Assembly (NCBI GenBank): GCA_035509915.1
Contig: DATKIB010000175.1
Coordinates: forward strand, 1-15,137
Source of the DNA: Bog-564 sp035509915
GTDB lineage: Bacteria; Actinomycetota; Acidimicrobiia; Acidimicrobiales; UBA8190
Direction of reading: 5' to 3'
Length of the DNA: 15,137 nucleotides
Under the pieces are notes generated by a model, which had not been told where the DNA came from, did not search any database, and saw only the letters and a list, made by a program, of their open reading frames with translations. Shown here one piece after another: positions 6,970 to 13,238 of this stretch. Within the stretch, counting starts at the first letter, position 1, and every line of letters starts with the position of its first letter. A program made the position numbers and the translations under genes.

Positions 6970-8267
6970 CTTATTCAGCTCCCGCCGGGGATGGTGGTAA
7001 CCAGCAGGAATCTCGATCACAAAGAGCTGGCGCGGTTCGCCTCGTCGATGTTGCACCTGAGAGCGTCGAATGGCTTTGGCCGGGACGTGTCCCACGAGGG
7101 AAGCTCACAGTCGTTGAAGGTGATCCCAAGACTGGCAAGTCGACAGTGCTCCTCGACCTTGCCGCCAGAGTGTCGACGGGCTCAGAGATGCCCGATGGAT
7201 TTCGGTTAGATCATCGCGAATCAGTGATTTTGCTTTCAGCAGAGGATGGATTGGCCGATACGATCCGTCCACGCCTTGATGCCGCAGGTGGCGATCCTGC
7301 TCACGTCGTCGCTTGGGAGTCGGTTCCAGAGTTCAGTGACGGAGAGTTGATCGGGCTTCGCCCACCCTCGATCCCACGAGACTGCATGCTCCTCGAGGAC
7401 ATGATCTGCGAGAACAAAGCGACTCTCGTGGTTATCGACGTGTTGAATGCGTACCTTGGTCACCAGGTGGACGGGCACCGTGATCAAGACGTTCGTCATG
7501 CATTGATGCCACTGGCCAAAGTAGCGGAACGAACCACAGCCGCGATCGTTGTTGTCCGTCACCTGAACAAGAGCGGAGTCAATAACCCCCTCTACCGCGG
7601 TGGCGGCAGCATCGGGATCACGGGCGCCGCGCGCAGCATTCTCCTGACCGCACCCGATCCCGACGACAACAGTAGGGCGAGACACGTTCTTGCCACGACG
7701 GCATGCAACCTTGCCCCGCCGTCGCCAGCGCTGGCATATCGCCTAGTCCCGTCGCCGGGAAATGGGACGGTCGCCTGCGTCGAATGGGAAGGTCGCTCAG
7801 CTCATACCAGTCGCAGCCTCTTGGCTTCGACCGATCATGAAGGCGCTAGTCAGGTGGCAGAGCTGGCGGACGCCATGAACGCTCTCGTGGGCGAGGAGCC
7901 GGTACCCATCAGAGTCGTTCGCGAGGAACTGCGCCGGCAGGGCTACGGCGTCTCCATCCGCCAGTTGGCGCGAGCACGAGACAGGGCGGGGCTTCACCAC
8001 ACACCACCCTCGGGTTTCGGTGGCGAGAGGTGCTATTTCCGACCGGGGGTCAGTCCTGACAACGCCGACGGTGTCAGGGCTGGCAGGACTGGCACTAGCT
8101 GCGACAACACGGATCTGTCGCTCACTCCTGACACGCTCCGGGGTCTGTCAGGACTACAGGTTGGAATGAGCGAGGACAAGGCAGTCGCGAAGCTGAAGCT
8201 TGCTTTTCCCGGTGCGACGCGTGAGTACCATCTCCCGATGTCGTCCGAAACAGGTATCGGGGCCTGA
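6966..8267 (+). CDS. RepA-like RecA-fold ATPase (AAA_25 type)
   Basis: 433 aa from the ATG at 6966, which overlaps the xis stop (ATGA); an in-frame ATG at 6945 is less likely. Walker A GDPKTGKST is at 52-60, Walker B TLVVIDVLNAYLG at about 153-165, and RHLNKS followed by RGGGSIGITGAARSILL at about 198-227 is the sensor region typical of hexameric helicase-like RepA/AAA_25 proteins. About residues 285-355 look like a winged-helix DNA-binding domain (RVVREELRRQGYGVSIRQLARARDRAGL split over two helices). The C-terminal 70 residues are low in family character and coincide with repeated CCTGACA dyads in the DNA. Likely role is replication of the excised element, as helicase or initiator. No primase domain is visible. 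Confidence 0.82.
   Translation: MTYSAPAGDGGNQQESRSQRAGAVRLVDVAPESVEWLWPGRVPRGKLTVVEGDPKTGKSTVLLDLAARVSTGSEMPDGFRLDHRESVILLSAEDGLADTIRPRLDAAGGDPAHVVAWESVPEFSDGELIGLRPPSIPRDCMLLEDMICENKATLVVIDVLNAYLGHQVDGHRDQDVRHALMPLAKVAERTTAAIVVVRHLNKSGVNNPLYRGGGSIGITGAARSILLTAPDPDDNSRARHVLATTACNLAPPSPALAYRLVPSPGNGTVACVEWEGRSAHTSRSLLASTDHEGASQVAELADAMNALVGEEPVPIRVVREELRRQGYGVSIRQLARARDRAGLHHTPPSGFGGERCYFRPGVSPDNADGVRAGRTGTSCDNTDLSLTPDTLRGLSGLQVGMSEDKAVAKLKLAFPGATREYHLPMSSETGIGA
8052..8155. repeat. CCTGACA dyads inside the repA-like gene, candidate iterons
   Basis: TCCTGACA (8054-8061) and TGTCAGG (8072-8078) form one dyad with a 10-bp spacer. TCCTGACA (8126-8133) and TGTCAGGA (8146-8153) form another with a 12-bp spacer. 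The outer copies extend to a 10-bp match, AGTCCTGACA (8052-8061) against TGTCAGGACT (8146-8155). A related GCAGGACTGGC lies between them. Such repeats inside or next to rep genes often bind the initiator; here this is inference. Confidence 0.5.
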
Positions 8268-8296
8268 ATCCGTCTGTGCATTCATAGGGGATCGCG

Positions 8297-9007
8297 ATGT
8301 CTAGCCGCGGATCGTTGGGCCCGACCCTCCTCACCCGCCAACGGGCTATCGACCTCCTCGACATGCTGCGGTCAGGGATGCCCGTCAACTGGGCTTGCGA
8401 CACGCTCCACGTGCCGCGTATGGACTACGAGCGCTGGTGCCGAGTAGCTGCGGCCACAGAGGCCAAGAGCCCTGCCGCTCGTAGCTATTACGAGCGGCGC
8501 TGCCTGACGTTTTGGAAAGCTGTCAAGGCGGCGATAACGGAGGGGAACGACCGAGCCCGTAAAGTCGTGGCAGGCAGTGCCGGGTACGGAGAGATCGACT
8601 CTGCGACAGGGCAGCCAATGGGTCTTCCCGTGCGCATTCGGACAACGACGCGTGTCGTCGGCGGCCAGCTGAAGGGTGGTCAGGTCGTTGGCGGTCGGAT
8701 CACCGAACACTTCATCGTGCGCGAGACCCAGTCGCCCGACTGGCGAGCGGCACTTGAGCTGCTCAAGCGCAGGGCGCCCCAGGAGTTCGGCGACCGTATG
8801 GAGCACACGGTCTACGACCGCAACCTCGAAGCGGAGGCGAACGGCAGCCGCCTGTTGGAAGCCTTCGAGCGCACGCTCGACTCTGTACCGTTGTCCGAGA
8901 AGCAGCGCGAGATGCTGACGCAGGGCATGGCACGCGAGCTGCGCAAGGCGCTGGCCCTGCCGTCCATCGAACCGACCGAACCACCAGAGCAGCAGGCAAC
9001 CGAATGA
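8297..9007 (+). CDS. Phage terminase small-subunit-like DNA-binding protein
   Basis: 236 aa. The N-terminal 50 residues form a helix-turn-helix region (RAIDLLDMLRSGMPVNWACD, then VPRMDYERWCRVA). Residues 147-167, SPDWRAALELLKRRAPQEFG, are the motif seen in many small-terminase and terminase-like HTH proteins, where a helix ending in P-x-x-(F/W)-G precedes an acidic linker. The C-terminal part is predicted helical (about 175-225) and could oligomerise. Small terminases recognise packaging sites and hand DNA to a large terminase, which is absent here; in phage satellites a stand-alone small subunit redirects helper packaging. A transposase-like HTH protein of other role is the alternative. It starts 29 bp after the RepA-like stop and overlaps the next gene by ATGA. 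Confidence 0.55.
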   Translation: MSSRGSLGPTLLTRQRAIDLLDMLRSGMPVNWACDTLHVPRMDYERWCRVAAATEAKSPAARSYYERRCLTFWKAVKAAITEGNDRARKVVAGSAGYGEIDSATGQPMGLPVRIRTTTRVVGGQLKGGQVVGGRITEHFIVRETQSPDWRAALELLKRRAPQEFGDRMEHTVYDRNLEAEANGSRLLEAFERTLDSVPLSEKQREMLTQGMARELRKALALPSIEPTEPPEQQATE

Positions 9008-9159
9008 GCCCGCCGCCGCGCCAGCACGAGGAGGCAACCCGGTGTGCTCAATGCGGAGGCCCGGCCGAGGTGCTCCTGACCGAGCGCCCAGACCTCTGGC
9101 TTTGTCAGGCCTGCGCCGACCTGCTCGGAGGGGGCGCCCTCGAAGACGTCGAGCCGTAA
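9004..9159 (+). CDS. Zinc-ribbon microprotein (51 aa)
   Basis: A 51-residue protein that starts at an ATG overlapping the upstream stop (ATGA at 9004-9007), so translation is probably coupled. It has two CxxC knuckles: Cys14 and Cys17 (CAQC) and Cys34 and Cys37 (CQAC), separated by 16 residues, a treble-clef or zinc-ribbon layout. Function unknown; such small zinc proteins in phage and plasmid operons commonly bind nucleic acid or partner proteins. Its stop codon TAA is the first three bases of the perfect AT-rich palindrome at 9157-9180. Confidence 0.7.
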   Translation: MSPPPRQHEEATRCAQCGGPAEVLLTERPDLWLCQACADLLGGGALEDVEP

Positions 9160-9180
9160 ATATTTCGTCAGAAATATTTA
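9157..9180. promoter_or_regulatory. Perfect AT-rich palindrome ahead of the serine recombinase
   Basis: TAAATATTTC, a GTCA spacer, then GAAATATTTA: a perfect 10-bp inverted repeat whose outermost bases are the stop codon of the zinc-ribbon gene. It ends 31 bp before the recombinase GTG. In a GC-rich context a 24-bp stretch this AT-rich is conspicuous. It may be an autoregulatory operator, a crossover or accessory (res-like) site for the recombinase, or an easily melted hairpin. It has no T-run beyond the arm, so a terminator is less likely. Confidence 0.6.
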
Positions 9181-9211
9181 CATCCCAGCTCACTGGGCAT
9201 ATGATTGAGGT

Positions 9212-9916
9212 GTGCGGTTGGTTGCCTACCTCCGGGTCAGCAGTGAGACTCAGCTCGACGGCTTCGGGCTCGACTCCCAGGAACAGGCCGTCCGGTCGTG
9301 GGTCAAGGTCAACGGTCACCGGATCGTTCACACCTGTCGCGACGAAGGAGTCTCAGGAACCTTCGACGCCGCAGACCGACCTGGCCTTGCGTCCGCCCTT
9401 GACGCTCTTGCTGGCGGCACCGCAGACGGCCTTGTGGTGGCACGGCTCGACCGGTTGGCAAGGTCTCTGGCGGTCCAAGAGGCGGCCCTGGCAGCCGCCT
9501 GGCGCCTTGGAGCGGCCGTGTTCGCCGTTGATGGCGGCGAGGTCCGCGAAGACGATCCGGACGACCCCATGAGAACCGCCATGCGGCAAATGCGTGGCGT
9601 GTTCGCTCAACTCGACCGTGGACAGGTCGTCAAGCGTCTGCGGGACGGTCGTCGGTCCAAGGCCGCGTCCGGTCGTAAGGCGGTAGGCGCGTACGCGTAT
9701 GGCTACAAGGGCCACGGCGCCGGACGAGAGAGGGACGCTGTGCCCGACAATGCCGAGCAGGCTGGAGTGCGCCGAATCAATGAGTTGCGCCGAGAGGGCG
9801 CTAGCTACCGTGCCATCGCTTCGACACTGGACGCCGAAGGCCACCCGCCGCGCCGCGCCAAAGCTTGGTCACCGATGGCGGTTCGCAATGTCGCCATTCG
9901 AGAAAACGTCAGCTGA
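9212..9916 (+). CDS. Serine site-specific recombinase (resolvase/invertase-type)
   Basis: 234 aa from a GTG at 9212. The catalytic domain has AYLRVSS with nucleophile Ser10, the helix segment DSQEQ (21-25), DEGVSGT (44-50) and the arginine motif RLDRLARS (78-85). A long helix E follows (about 100-135: MRTAMRQMRGVFAQLDRGQV). The C-terminal part, GYKGHGAGRERDAVPDNAEQ onward to about residue 230, resembles the beginning of the recombinase domain of larger serine integrases and then stops, so the protein is shorter than large serine integrases (400+ aa) and a little longer than Tn3 resolvases (about 185 aa). Likely a resolvase for dimers of the excised element or an inverting enzyme. It converges on the nuclease gene, with 27 bp between stops. 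Confidence 0.85.
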   Translation: MRLVAYLRVSSETQLDGFGLDSQEQAVRSWVKVNGHRIVHTCRDEGVSGTFDAADRPGLASALDALAGGTADGLVVARLDRLARSLAVQEAALAAAWRLGAAVFAVDGGEVREDDPDDPMRTAMRQMRGVFAQLDRGQVVKRLRDGRRSKAASGRKAVGAYAYGYKGHGAGRERDAVPDNAEQAGVRRINELRREGASYRAIASTLDAEGHPPRRAKAWSPMAVRNVAIRENVS

Positions 9917-9943
9917 GACGGTAGTGGGTCAGTTTGACTCTGC

Positions 9944-10678
9944 CTAGTAGATCCTCCGCCACCGCTTGAACGCCTTCACGTCCGCTGGGCTCAGAATGAA
10001 CCATTCGCTCTTGGTCTGCCGATCAGAGAACCGTTTCTTCCAGTAGCTCTCCACCCCGAAAGGATCGTCAGTCTCTATGGTGTGGACCAAGACCTCCTTG
10101 GCGGGAAGCGTGAGGCGAATTTCCCCCTGGCGCCGGAGGATGTCCTTAGTGGCCCCGACCTTGTGCCACTTGTCCATTCGGATGAGGTACACGTATCCAA
10201 CGCTTGGGTCTGCTGAACGCTTTGCTCCCCCTGGTGGCGGGGACACTCCCGTAAGATGCGGAGCACACATGTCGTACACGCTCGAAAACTCCGCATGGGT
10301 GGAGGCAAAATCGGAAAGGCGCTCCAACAGACGATTTCGCCCTCCGAACCGACGGCTGAACACATCCTCACCAGGGAACTCTGGGTCTGATCGCTTTTTG
10401 AGTCTCAGTTCAGCTTGGTTCGGAAGGTGACCGATACTTACTGCAAGTTCGGATACCCGTCGCAGAACATCCTCGTCCGAGTAGATCTCCGTCCGCATTT
10501 TGTTCGGCGTAAGCCCGGCCTCCGTAACGGCATCATTCCAGCGAGCCCAATAGATGCCCTTCCAATATCGCTCAGAAATGCCGGTCTCCCTGGCGAATTG
10601 ACGACTCCCCACCGGGCGTCCGCCATTCTCGGAAGCACATCGCTTAATCTCGGCGAGGATCTCGCTCTTTGAGATCAT
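9944..10678 (-). CDS. GIY-YIG nuclease (T5orf172/MUG113-like) with homing-type repeats
   Basis: 244 aa from the ATG at 10678; the frame stays open to 10726, but the extra residues show no domain. The N-terminal half has two homing-endonuclease-associated DNA-binding repeats, at about 20-56 (GGRPVGSRQFARETGISERY, then WARWNDAVTEAG) and about 83-125 (GHLPNQAELRLKKRSDPEFP, then FSRRFGGRNRLLERL). The C-terminal half (160-240) is a GIY-YIG fold: VYLIRM (163-168) and HKVGAT (172-177) stand for the GIY and YIG strands, with Arg182/Arg183 as the catalytic Arg, Glu210 as the metal-binding Glu, and EWF at 225-227. Probably a free-standing endonuclease cutting specific DNA, such as a competitor's or helper's genome. 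Codon use appears less GC-biased than in the flanking chromosome. Confidence 0.78.
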   Translation of the reverse strand: MISKSEILAEIKRCASENGGRPVGSRQFARETGISERYWKGIYWARWNDAVTEAGLTPNKMRTEIYSDEDVLRRVSELAVSIGHLPNQAELRLKKRSDPEFPGEDVFSRRFGGRNRLLERLSDFASTHAEFSSVYDMCAPHLTGVSPPPGGAKRSADPSVGYVYLIRMDKWHKVGATKDILRRQGEIRLTLPAKEVLVHTIETDDPFGVESYWKKRFSDRQTKSEWFILSPADVKAFKRWRRIY

Positions 10679-10739
10679 GGAACCAAGCGTACCGCTGGCA
10701 ATATCGAGATTGTCGATGCAAACCAATTAGTCGAGCAGC

Positions 10740-10796
10740 CCGGCAATCTCCCACGTCTGACCAGACGTGATCGGCCTCTCCCGCTGCGATTGCCGG
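10740..10796. promoter_or_regulatory. Nested inverted repeats upstream of the nuclease gene
   Basis: The outer arms CCGGCAATC (10740-10748) and GATTGCCGG (10788-10796) are a perfect 9-bp inverted repeat. Inside lies a second perfect dyad, CACGTCTG-AC-CAGACGTG (10752-10769). The block is in the 163-bp gap between the membrane-protein stop (10842) and the nuclease ATG (10678), so it is either an operator region for the nuclease promoter or an RNA structure in a leftward transcript. Confidence 0.5.
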
Positions 10797-10826
10797 TGTC
10801 GTGGGCTTCCCGTACCGCTTGGTGAG

Positions 10827-10836
10827 CGTCTAGACG
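10827..10836. promoter_or_regulatory. Palindrome CGTCTAGACG sharing half-sites with the 10752 dyad
   Basis: A perfect 10-bp palindrome 5 bp downstream of the membrane-protein stop codon. Its halves CGTCT and AGACG recur in CACGTCTG-AC-CAGACGTG at 10752-10769, so one dimeric regulator could bind both, although the half-site spacing differs. Confidence 0.35.
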
Positions 10837-10841
10837 GAGGG

Positions 10842-11330
10842 TTACGAAGCGCCGGTAGTGGCTGTGGTTGCTTCCACGCACTCGGCCGGCGTCACATCAA
10901 GGTCTCTCAGCACGTTCTGGGGCACAAGCGAGCAATTCAGGACCGAACCTGCGTCCACAATCGTCCAAACACCGCGGACAAGACGAGCGATTCCGCCTTC
11001 GCCCTGGACGTCTGACTCGAAGCCCGGCGCCCCGCTGATCGAGAAGACTGCCCAGGATGGGTCGCGCGGATCGCGGTATGCGGCAAACGCCAGTTCATTC
11101 AACGGATAGTCAGCGTTGTTCTGAGGATTACTAAGGTATGCGTCGAGCGCCTGGCTTAGGGCAGCTGGAGGCATCGGCCACGCGGTCACCGGAGGAACAG
11201 TCGAGGTCGGCAGAATCGGCTGAGTTGATCGTTTTAGTGACCCCTTCGGAGTGCTCGCGATGAGAATGGCTATGCCGACAATGGCAATCACCACGATCCC
11301 TGCAAGTGCTCCGACTATCCAGGTTCTCAT
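10842..11330 (-). CDS. Small membrane-anchored protein, unknown function
   Basis: 162 aa from the ATG at 11330. One membrane segment at about residues 4-25 (WIVGALAGIVVIAIVGIAILIA), preceded only by MRT, then a Pro/Thr/Ser-rich linker (about 37-56) and a globular, probably extracytoplasmic domain with two cysteines (Cys133, Cys151) that could form a disulfide. The pattern GVWTIVDAGSVLNCSLVPQN (120-139) looks conserved-like, but I do not recognise a named family. A TTG at 11363 overlaps the stop of the upstream coiled-coil gene (TTGA) and would add 11 residues; that coupled start is a real alternative. It is the last gene of the leftward chain that begins at 11878. Confidence 0.7.
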   Translation of the reverse strand: MRTWIVGALAGIVVIAIVGIAILIASTPKGSLKRSTQPILPTSTVPPVTAWPMPPAALSQALDAYLSNPQNNADYPLNELAFAAYRDPRDPSWAVFSISGAPGFESDVQGEGGIARLVRGVWTIVDAGSVLNCSLVPQNVLRDLDVTPAECVEATTATTGAS

Positions 11331-11359
11331 GTGCGCGTCCGAGCCACGGAGATCAAACG

Positions 11360-11506
11360 TCAATGCGCCGCGGTTGCGATTTGCTCGAGTAGCTGGTTTG
11401 TGCGTTCTTGAAGCTCGTTCGCGCGCCTCTGCTCTGCGAGGAGTTCCTCGATGACCTTCGTCTGCCTGATGATGACGTTGTTGCTGCTCTGGTTTCCTAA
11501 ACCCAT
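11360..11506 (-). CDS. 48-aa coiled-coil microprotein
   Basis: A short gene with ATG at 11506 and GGGAGAG 3 bp upstream. After a polar N-terminus (MGLGNQSSNN) the rest is one amphipathic helix with a heptad pattern (QTKVIEELLAEQRRANELQ, then TNQLLEQI), typical of a small coiled coil that oligomerises or binds a partner. Its TGA stop overlaps a TTG start of the following membrane protein, and its start overlaps the end of the preceding 48-aa reading frame by 10 bp. These overlaps make it likely to be a real operon member. Function unknown. Confidence 0.65.
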   Translation of the reverse strand: MGLGNQSSNNVIIRQTKVIEELLAEQRRANELQERTNQLLEQIATAAH

Positions 11507-11643
11507 GACTCTCCCGCTTTCTGTTGCTTTAGGCCCCCGTCGATATTCGATCGGTGAGCCTTCAATCGGTTGAGCGTTGAACCCTGATACTTGGTTCGCA
11601 CGAACCTGTGAGAATCTTGACCGCTACGGATGGCGTCGGCCAT
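11497..11643 (-). CDS. 48-aa basic microprotein, unknown function
   Basis: Starts at an ATG (11643) 11 bp after GGAGG, inside the end of the upstream two-helix membrane gene (20-bp overlap), and ends overlapping the start of the coiled-coil gene. The product is basic and polar (MADAIRSGQDSHRFVRTKYQ at the start, then LNRLKAHRSNID), with no membrane segment. I do not recognise it. Support comes from the ribosome binding site and its fit in the overlapping chain; it could be a chance frame. Confidence 0.42.
   Translation of the reverse strand: MADAIRSGQDSHRFVRTKYQGSTLNRLKAHRSNIDGGLKQQKAGESWV
11593..11606. promoter_or_regulatory. Inverted repeat GGTTCG-CA-CGAACC
   Basis: A perfect 6-bp dyad with a 2-bp spacer, inside the 48-aa microprotein frame and upstream of the coiled-coil gene. 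It may be an internal operator or a coincidence of coding sequence. Confidence 0.25.
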
Positions 11644-11878
11644 CAATTCTGTGGCCTCCGCCAAGCCGGTAACCCGCTGCGACGAGGAGCACCGGGATGA
11701 GCAGCCACGGCCACAGAACCGCTGCGATAGCCACCAATGCTGGCACGTCCCCAAACATGCGCGTCACCAACGCAGCGACGACGACAATCACCACAAGGTA
11801 AACCAGAGCTCCAAGTCCTATCTCCAGCGCGAGCCGGCCCGTTGAGACGGCCATTATGGAAATGTGCCAGTAGTCCAT
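11624..11878 (-). CDS. Two-helix small membrane protein
   Basis: 84 aa from an ATG at 11878 with AGGAGG about 12 bp upstream. Two hydrophobic segments, about 18-38 (LEIGLGALVYLVVIVVVAAL) and about 46-68 (PALVAIAAVLWPWLLIPVLLV), are joined by a short loop RMFGDV, and the tail is basic (RLGGGHRIDGRRHP), suggesting the C-terminus faces the cytoplasm. A second in-frame ATG eight codons in is possible. It leads the leftward chain of small overlapping genes and is divergent to the XRE regulator. Small two-helix membrane proteins in phage-derived elements include holins and superinfection-exclusion proteins; nothing in the sequence decides this. Confidence 0.62.
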   Translation of the reverse strand: MDYWHISIMAVSTGRLALEIGLGALVYLVVIVVVAALVTRMFGDVPALVAIAAVLWPWLLIPVLLVAAGYRLGGGHRIDGRRHP

Positions 11879-11993
11879 TCGGCCTGTCGCCTCCTTTCGC
11901 CAACTGACGACGGTCCAGCCAAGGAGAATCTCGCTGGTCGTTCAGGCTTACCCTAACTTGGGCTAACCCGTCTTGGAATAGGCAACTGTCGGG
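11879..11993. promoter_or_regulatory. Divergent control region between XRE gene and small-gene operon
   Basis: 115 bp with the ribosome binding site of the leftward operon at its left side. On the minus strand GTTAG is repeated 10 bp apart within GGTTAGCCCAAGTTAGGG (about 11951-11968), near a weak -10-like TAGGGT. The repeat is a candidate operator for the XRE protein. No strong sigma-70 promoter is visible on either strand. Confidence 0.35.
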
Positions 11994-12278
11994 GTGGCCA
12001 AGACGATCCATTCCGACGCATATCGAGCCCTGCTCGAACAGGTCAGGGACCTTAGAGAAGCGGCTGGTATCTCGCAGACCGAGCTGGCAAAACGTTTGGG
12101 TCGTCAGCAGACGTGGGTGTCCAAAGTAGAAATCGGTGAGCGTCGGCTCGACCTTGACGAGCTGCGCCAACTCTGTGCCGCCCTTGGCGCTGACCTCCTC
12201 GAAGTTGTGTCCGCCTGGTTGGCGGCACTGCCCCGAAGACGGCGACGAAGTAGTGCCGCATCGGGCGACCTTCGGTAA
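11994..12278 (+). CDS. XRE-family helix-turn-helix regulator
   Basis: 94 aa from a GTG at 11994. Residues 13-70 form a Cro/C1-type HTH: VRDLREAAGISQTELAKRLG, then QQTWVSKVEIGERRLDLDEL and LCAALGADL. The C-terminus is short and ends in a basic RRRRR run (81-85), so there is no dimerisation/cleavage domain of the LexA/CI type. It is divergent to the leftward chain of small membrane and coiled-coil genes, the usual position of a repressor of such an operon; it may also control the element's lysogeny-like state. Confidence 0.85.
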   Translation: MAKTIHSDAYRALLEQVRDLREAAGISQTELAKRLGRQQTWVSKVEIGERRLDLDELRQLCAALGADLLEVVSAWLAALPRRRRRSSAASGDLR

Positions 12279-12506
12279 TTTCCCGGTTTGTGTCCGCCGG
12301 CCGAGTACCCAAGCACAGGGCAAAGGGAATCTTCGCCCGTCCCGTCATCGCTTGCAGGGGACCGTGGGATTCGTGAAACGGACTCAGGACGAAGCCGATG
12401 GTTTCTGACGAATTCGCCCGAAGGCTCCGGCACCACACGTTGAACGCGATAGCCGGACGGCGCCGATCGGGCGTTGATCGGGGCTGGGCGTGCGAGGCTT
12501 TGCTCC
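12279..12506. other. Spacer without recognised gene
   Basis: 228 bp between the XRE gene and the membrane-anchored protein. Open frames here have no convincing start or family character. A GATCGGG direct repeat lies at the right end (around 12465-12482). Nothing else stands out. Confidence 0.35.
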
Positions 12507-13148
12507 GTGGCTACCAACTGGGTGGACGTCGGAGCTCAACTAGCGGTGGCATGCGGGACCCTCACCCTGGCCGGGGTTACCGCATGGATGGCACGGCGTA
12601 CGCACGAAGTCGCCAAGAAAACGAGCGATCTCGTGGAATCTTCGCTCAGAGAGGCGAAAGCGACTGAGACCCTTGCAGCTGAGGCGAGGACTGATCGCCA
12701 GCTCGCCTGGCGACCTCAGCTCGAACTCGCGTTCTTTTCGCAGGCGATCGACAAGTTCCAGTTTCAGGTTCGCAATACGGGCGGAGGTCCGGCCCTCCAG
12801 GTGGTCTGCGTGGCGCGCCAATCAGACAACGTCAATACGTGGTCCATCGTTCGGGCTGGGGACATACGTCCCAACGATCCTGTGAAGCAGGTCGGTGGCG
12901 GTGCTTGGAAGGACGGCGGGAACCATAACTCGCTCTTTGAAGAGATGCCCGGCGCTCAGGAAGGCGACATTGTGACGGTGGTCTTGTTGTGCAGTGACGT
13001 GTTGGGGCGCAGATCTCGCTTCGGATACGCAATCACCGACAAGGCAGGAGGCTCCTTCTCAAAGCCCCTTCCCGCCGAGGTGTCAGTCCTGGATGAAGAT
13101 CACCCACAGCACACTGGTTGGGCCGCTGATCCCCTTGTCTGGGGGTAG
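12507..13148 (+). CDS. Membrane-anchored protein with coiled-coil stem, unknown function
   Basis: 213 aa from a GTG at 12507 with GAGG 9 bp upstream; an in-frame ATG at 12474 is less likely because the hydrophobic segment should be near the N-terminus. Residues 7-28 (DVGAQLAVACGTLTLAGVTA) form one membrane helix. A helical, charged stem follows (about 30-68, rich in E/K/A), then a domain of about 130 residues with beta-sheet character (WRPQLELAFF, FQFQVRNTGGGPALQVVCVA). The layout is common in actinobacterial and phage proteins of unknown role, where an N-terminal anchor and short coiled coil carry an Ig-like domain. It is 118 bp upstream of the integrase, in the same direction. No enzymatic motif seen. 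Confidence 0.68.
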   Translation: MATNWVDVGAQLAVACGTLTLAGVTAWMARRTHEVAKKTSDLVESSLREAKATETLAAEARTDRQLAWRPQLELAFFSQAIDKFQFQVRNTGGGPALQVVCVARQSDNVNTWSIVRAGDIRPNDPVKQVGGGAWKDGGNHNSLFEEMPGAQEGDIVTVVLLCSDVLGRRSRFGYAITDKAGGSFSKPLPAEVSVLDEDHPQHTGWAADPLVWG

Positions 13149-13209
13149 TGGCGGCGCCGTCAACCAATACCACACCCGGCCCGTAAGGTTCCGAGAGAGT
13201 GGGGCCAGC

Positions 13210-13238
13210 GCGACCCCCAGCTGCCTCTGGTTGGTCGC
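13210..13238 (+). other. Hairpin in the integrase leader
   Basis: GCGACC, one unpaired base, CCAG, a 6-nt loop, CTGG, two unpaired bases, GGTCGC: a 10-bp stem with a small internal loop, ending 28 bp before the integrase ATG. There is no T-run. It could attenuate expression, shield the ribosome binding site (GGAGG at about 13254) or limit read-through from the upstream gene. Confidence 0.4.

Noticed and set aside
8372..9331. 319-aa minus-strand reading frame
   Set aside because: Antisense to the terminase-like, zinc-ribbon and serine recombinase genes; composition is Arg/Pro-rich without domain signals.
12398..12667. 89-aa plus-strand frame overlapping the membrane-anchored gene
   Set aside because: It overlaps the better-supported frame at 12507, has no membrane or domain pattern, and no ribosome binding site.
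13126..13146. CCCC-TTGTCT-GGGG as a terminator
   Set aside because: Only a 4-bp stem and no T-run; it lies inside the end of a coding sequence.
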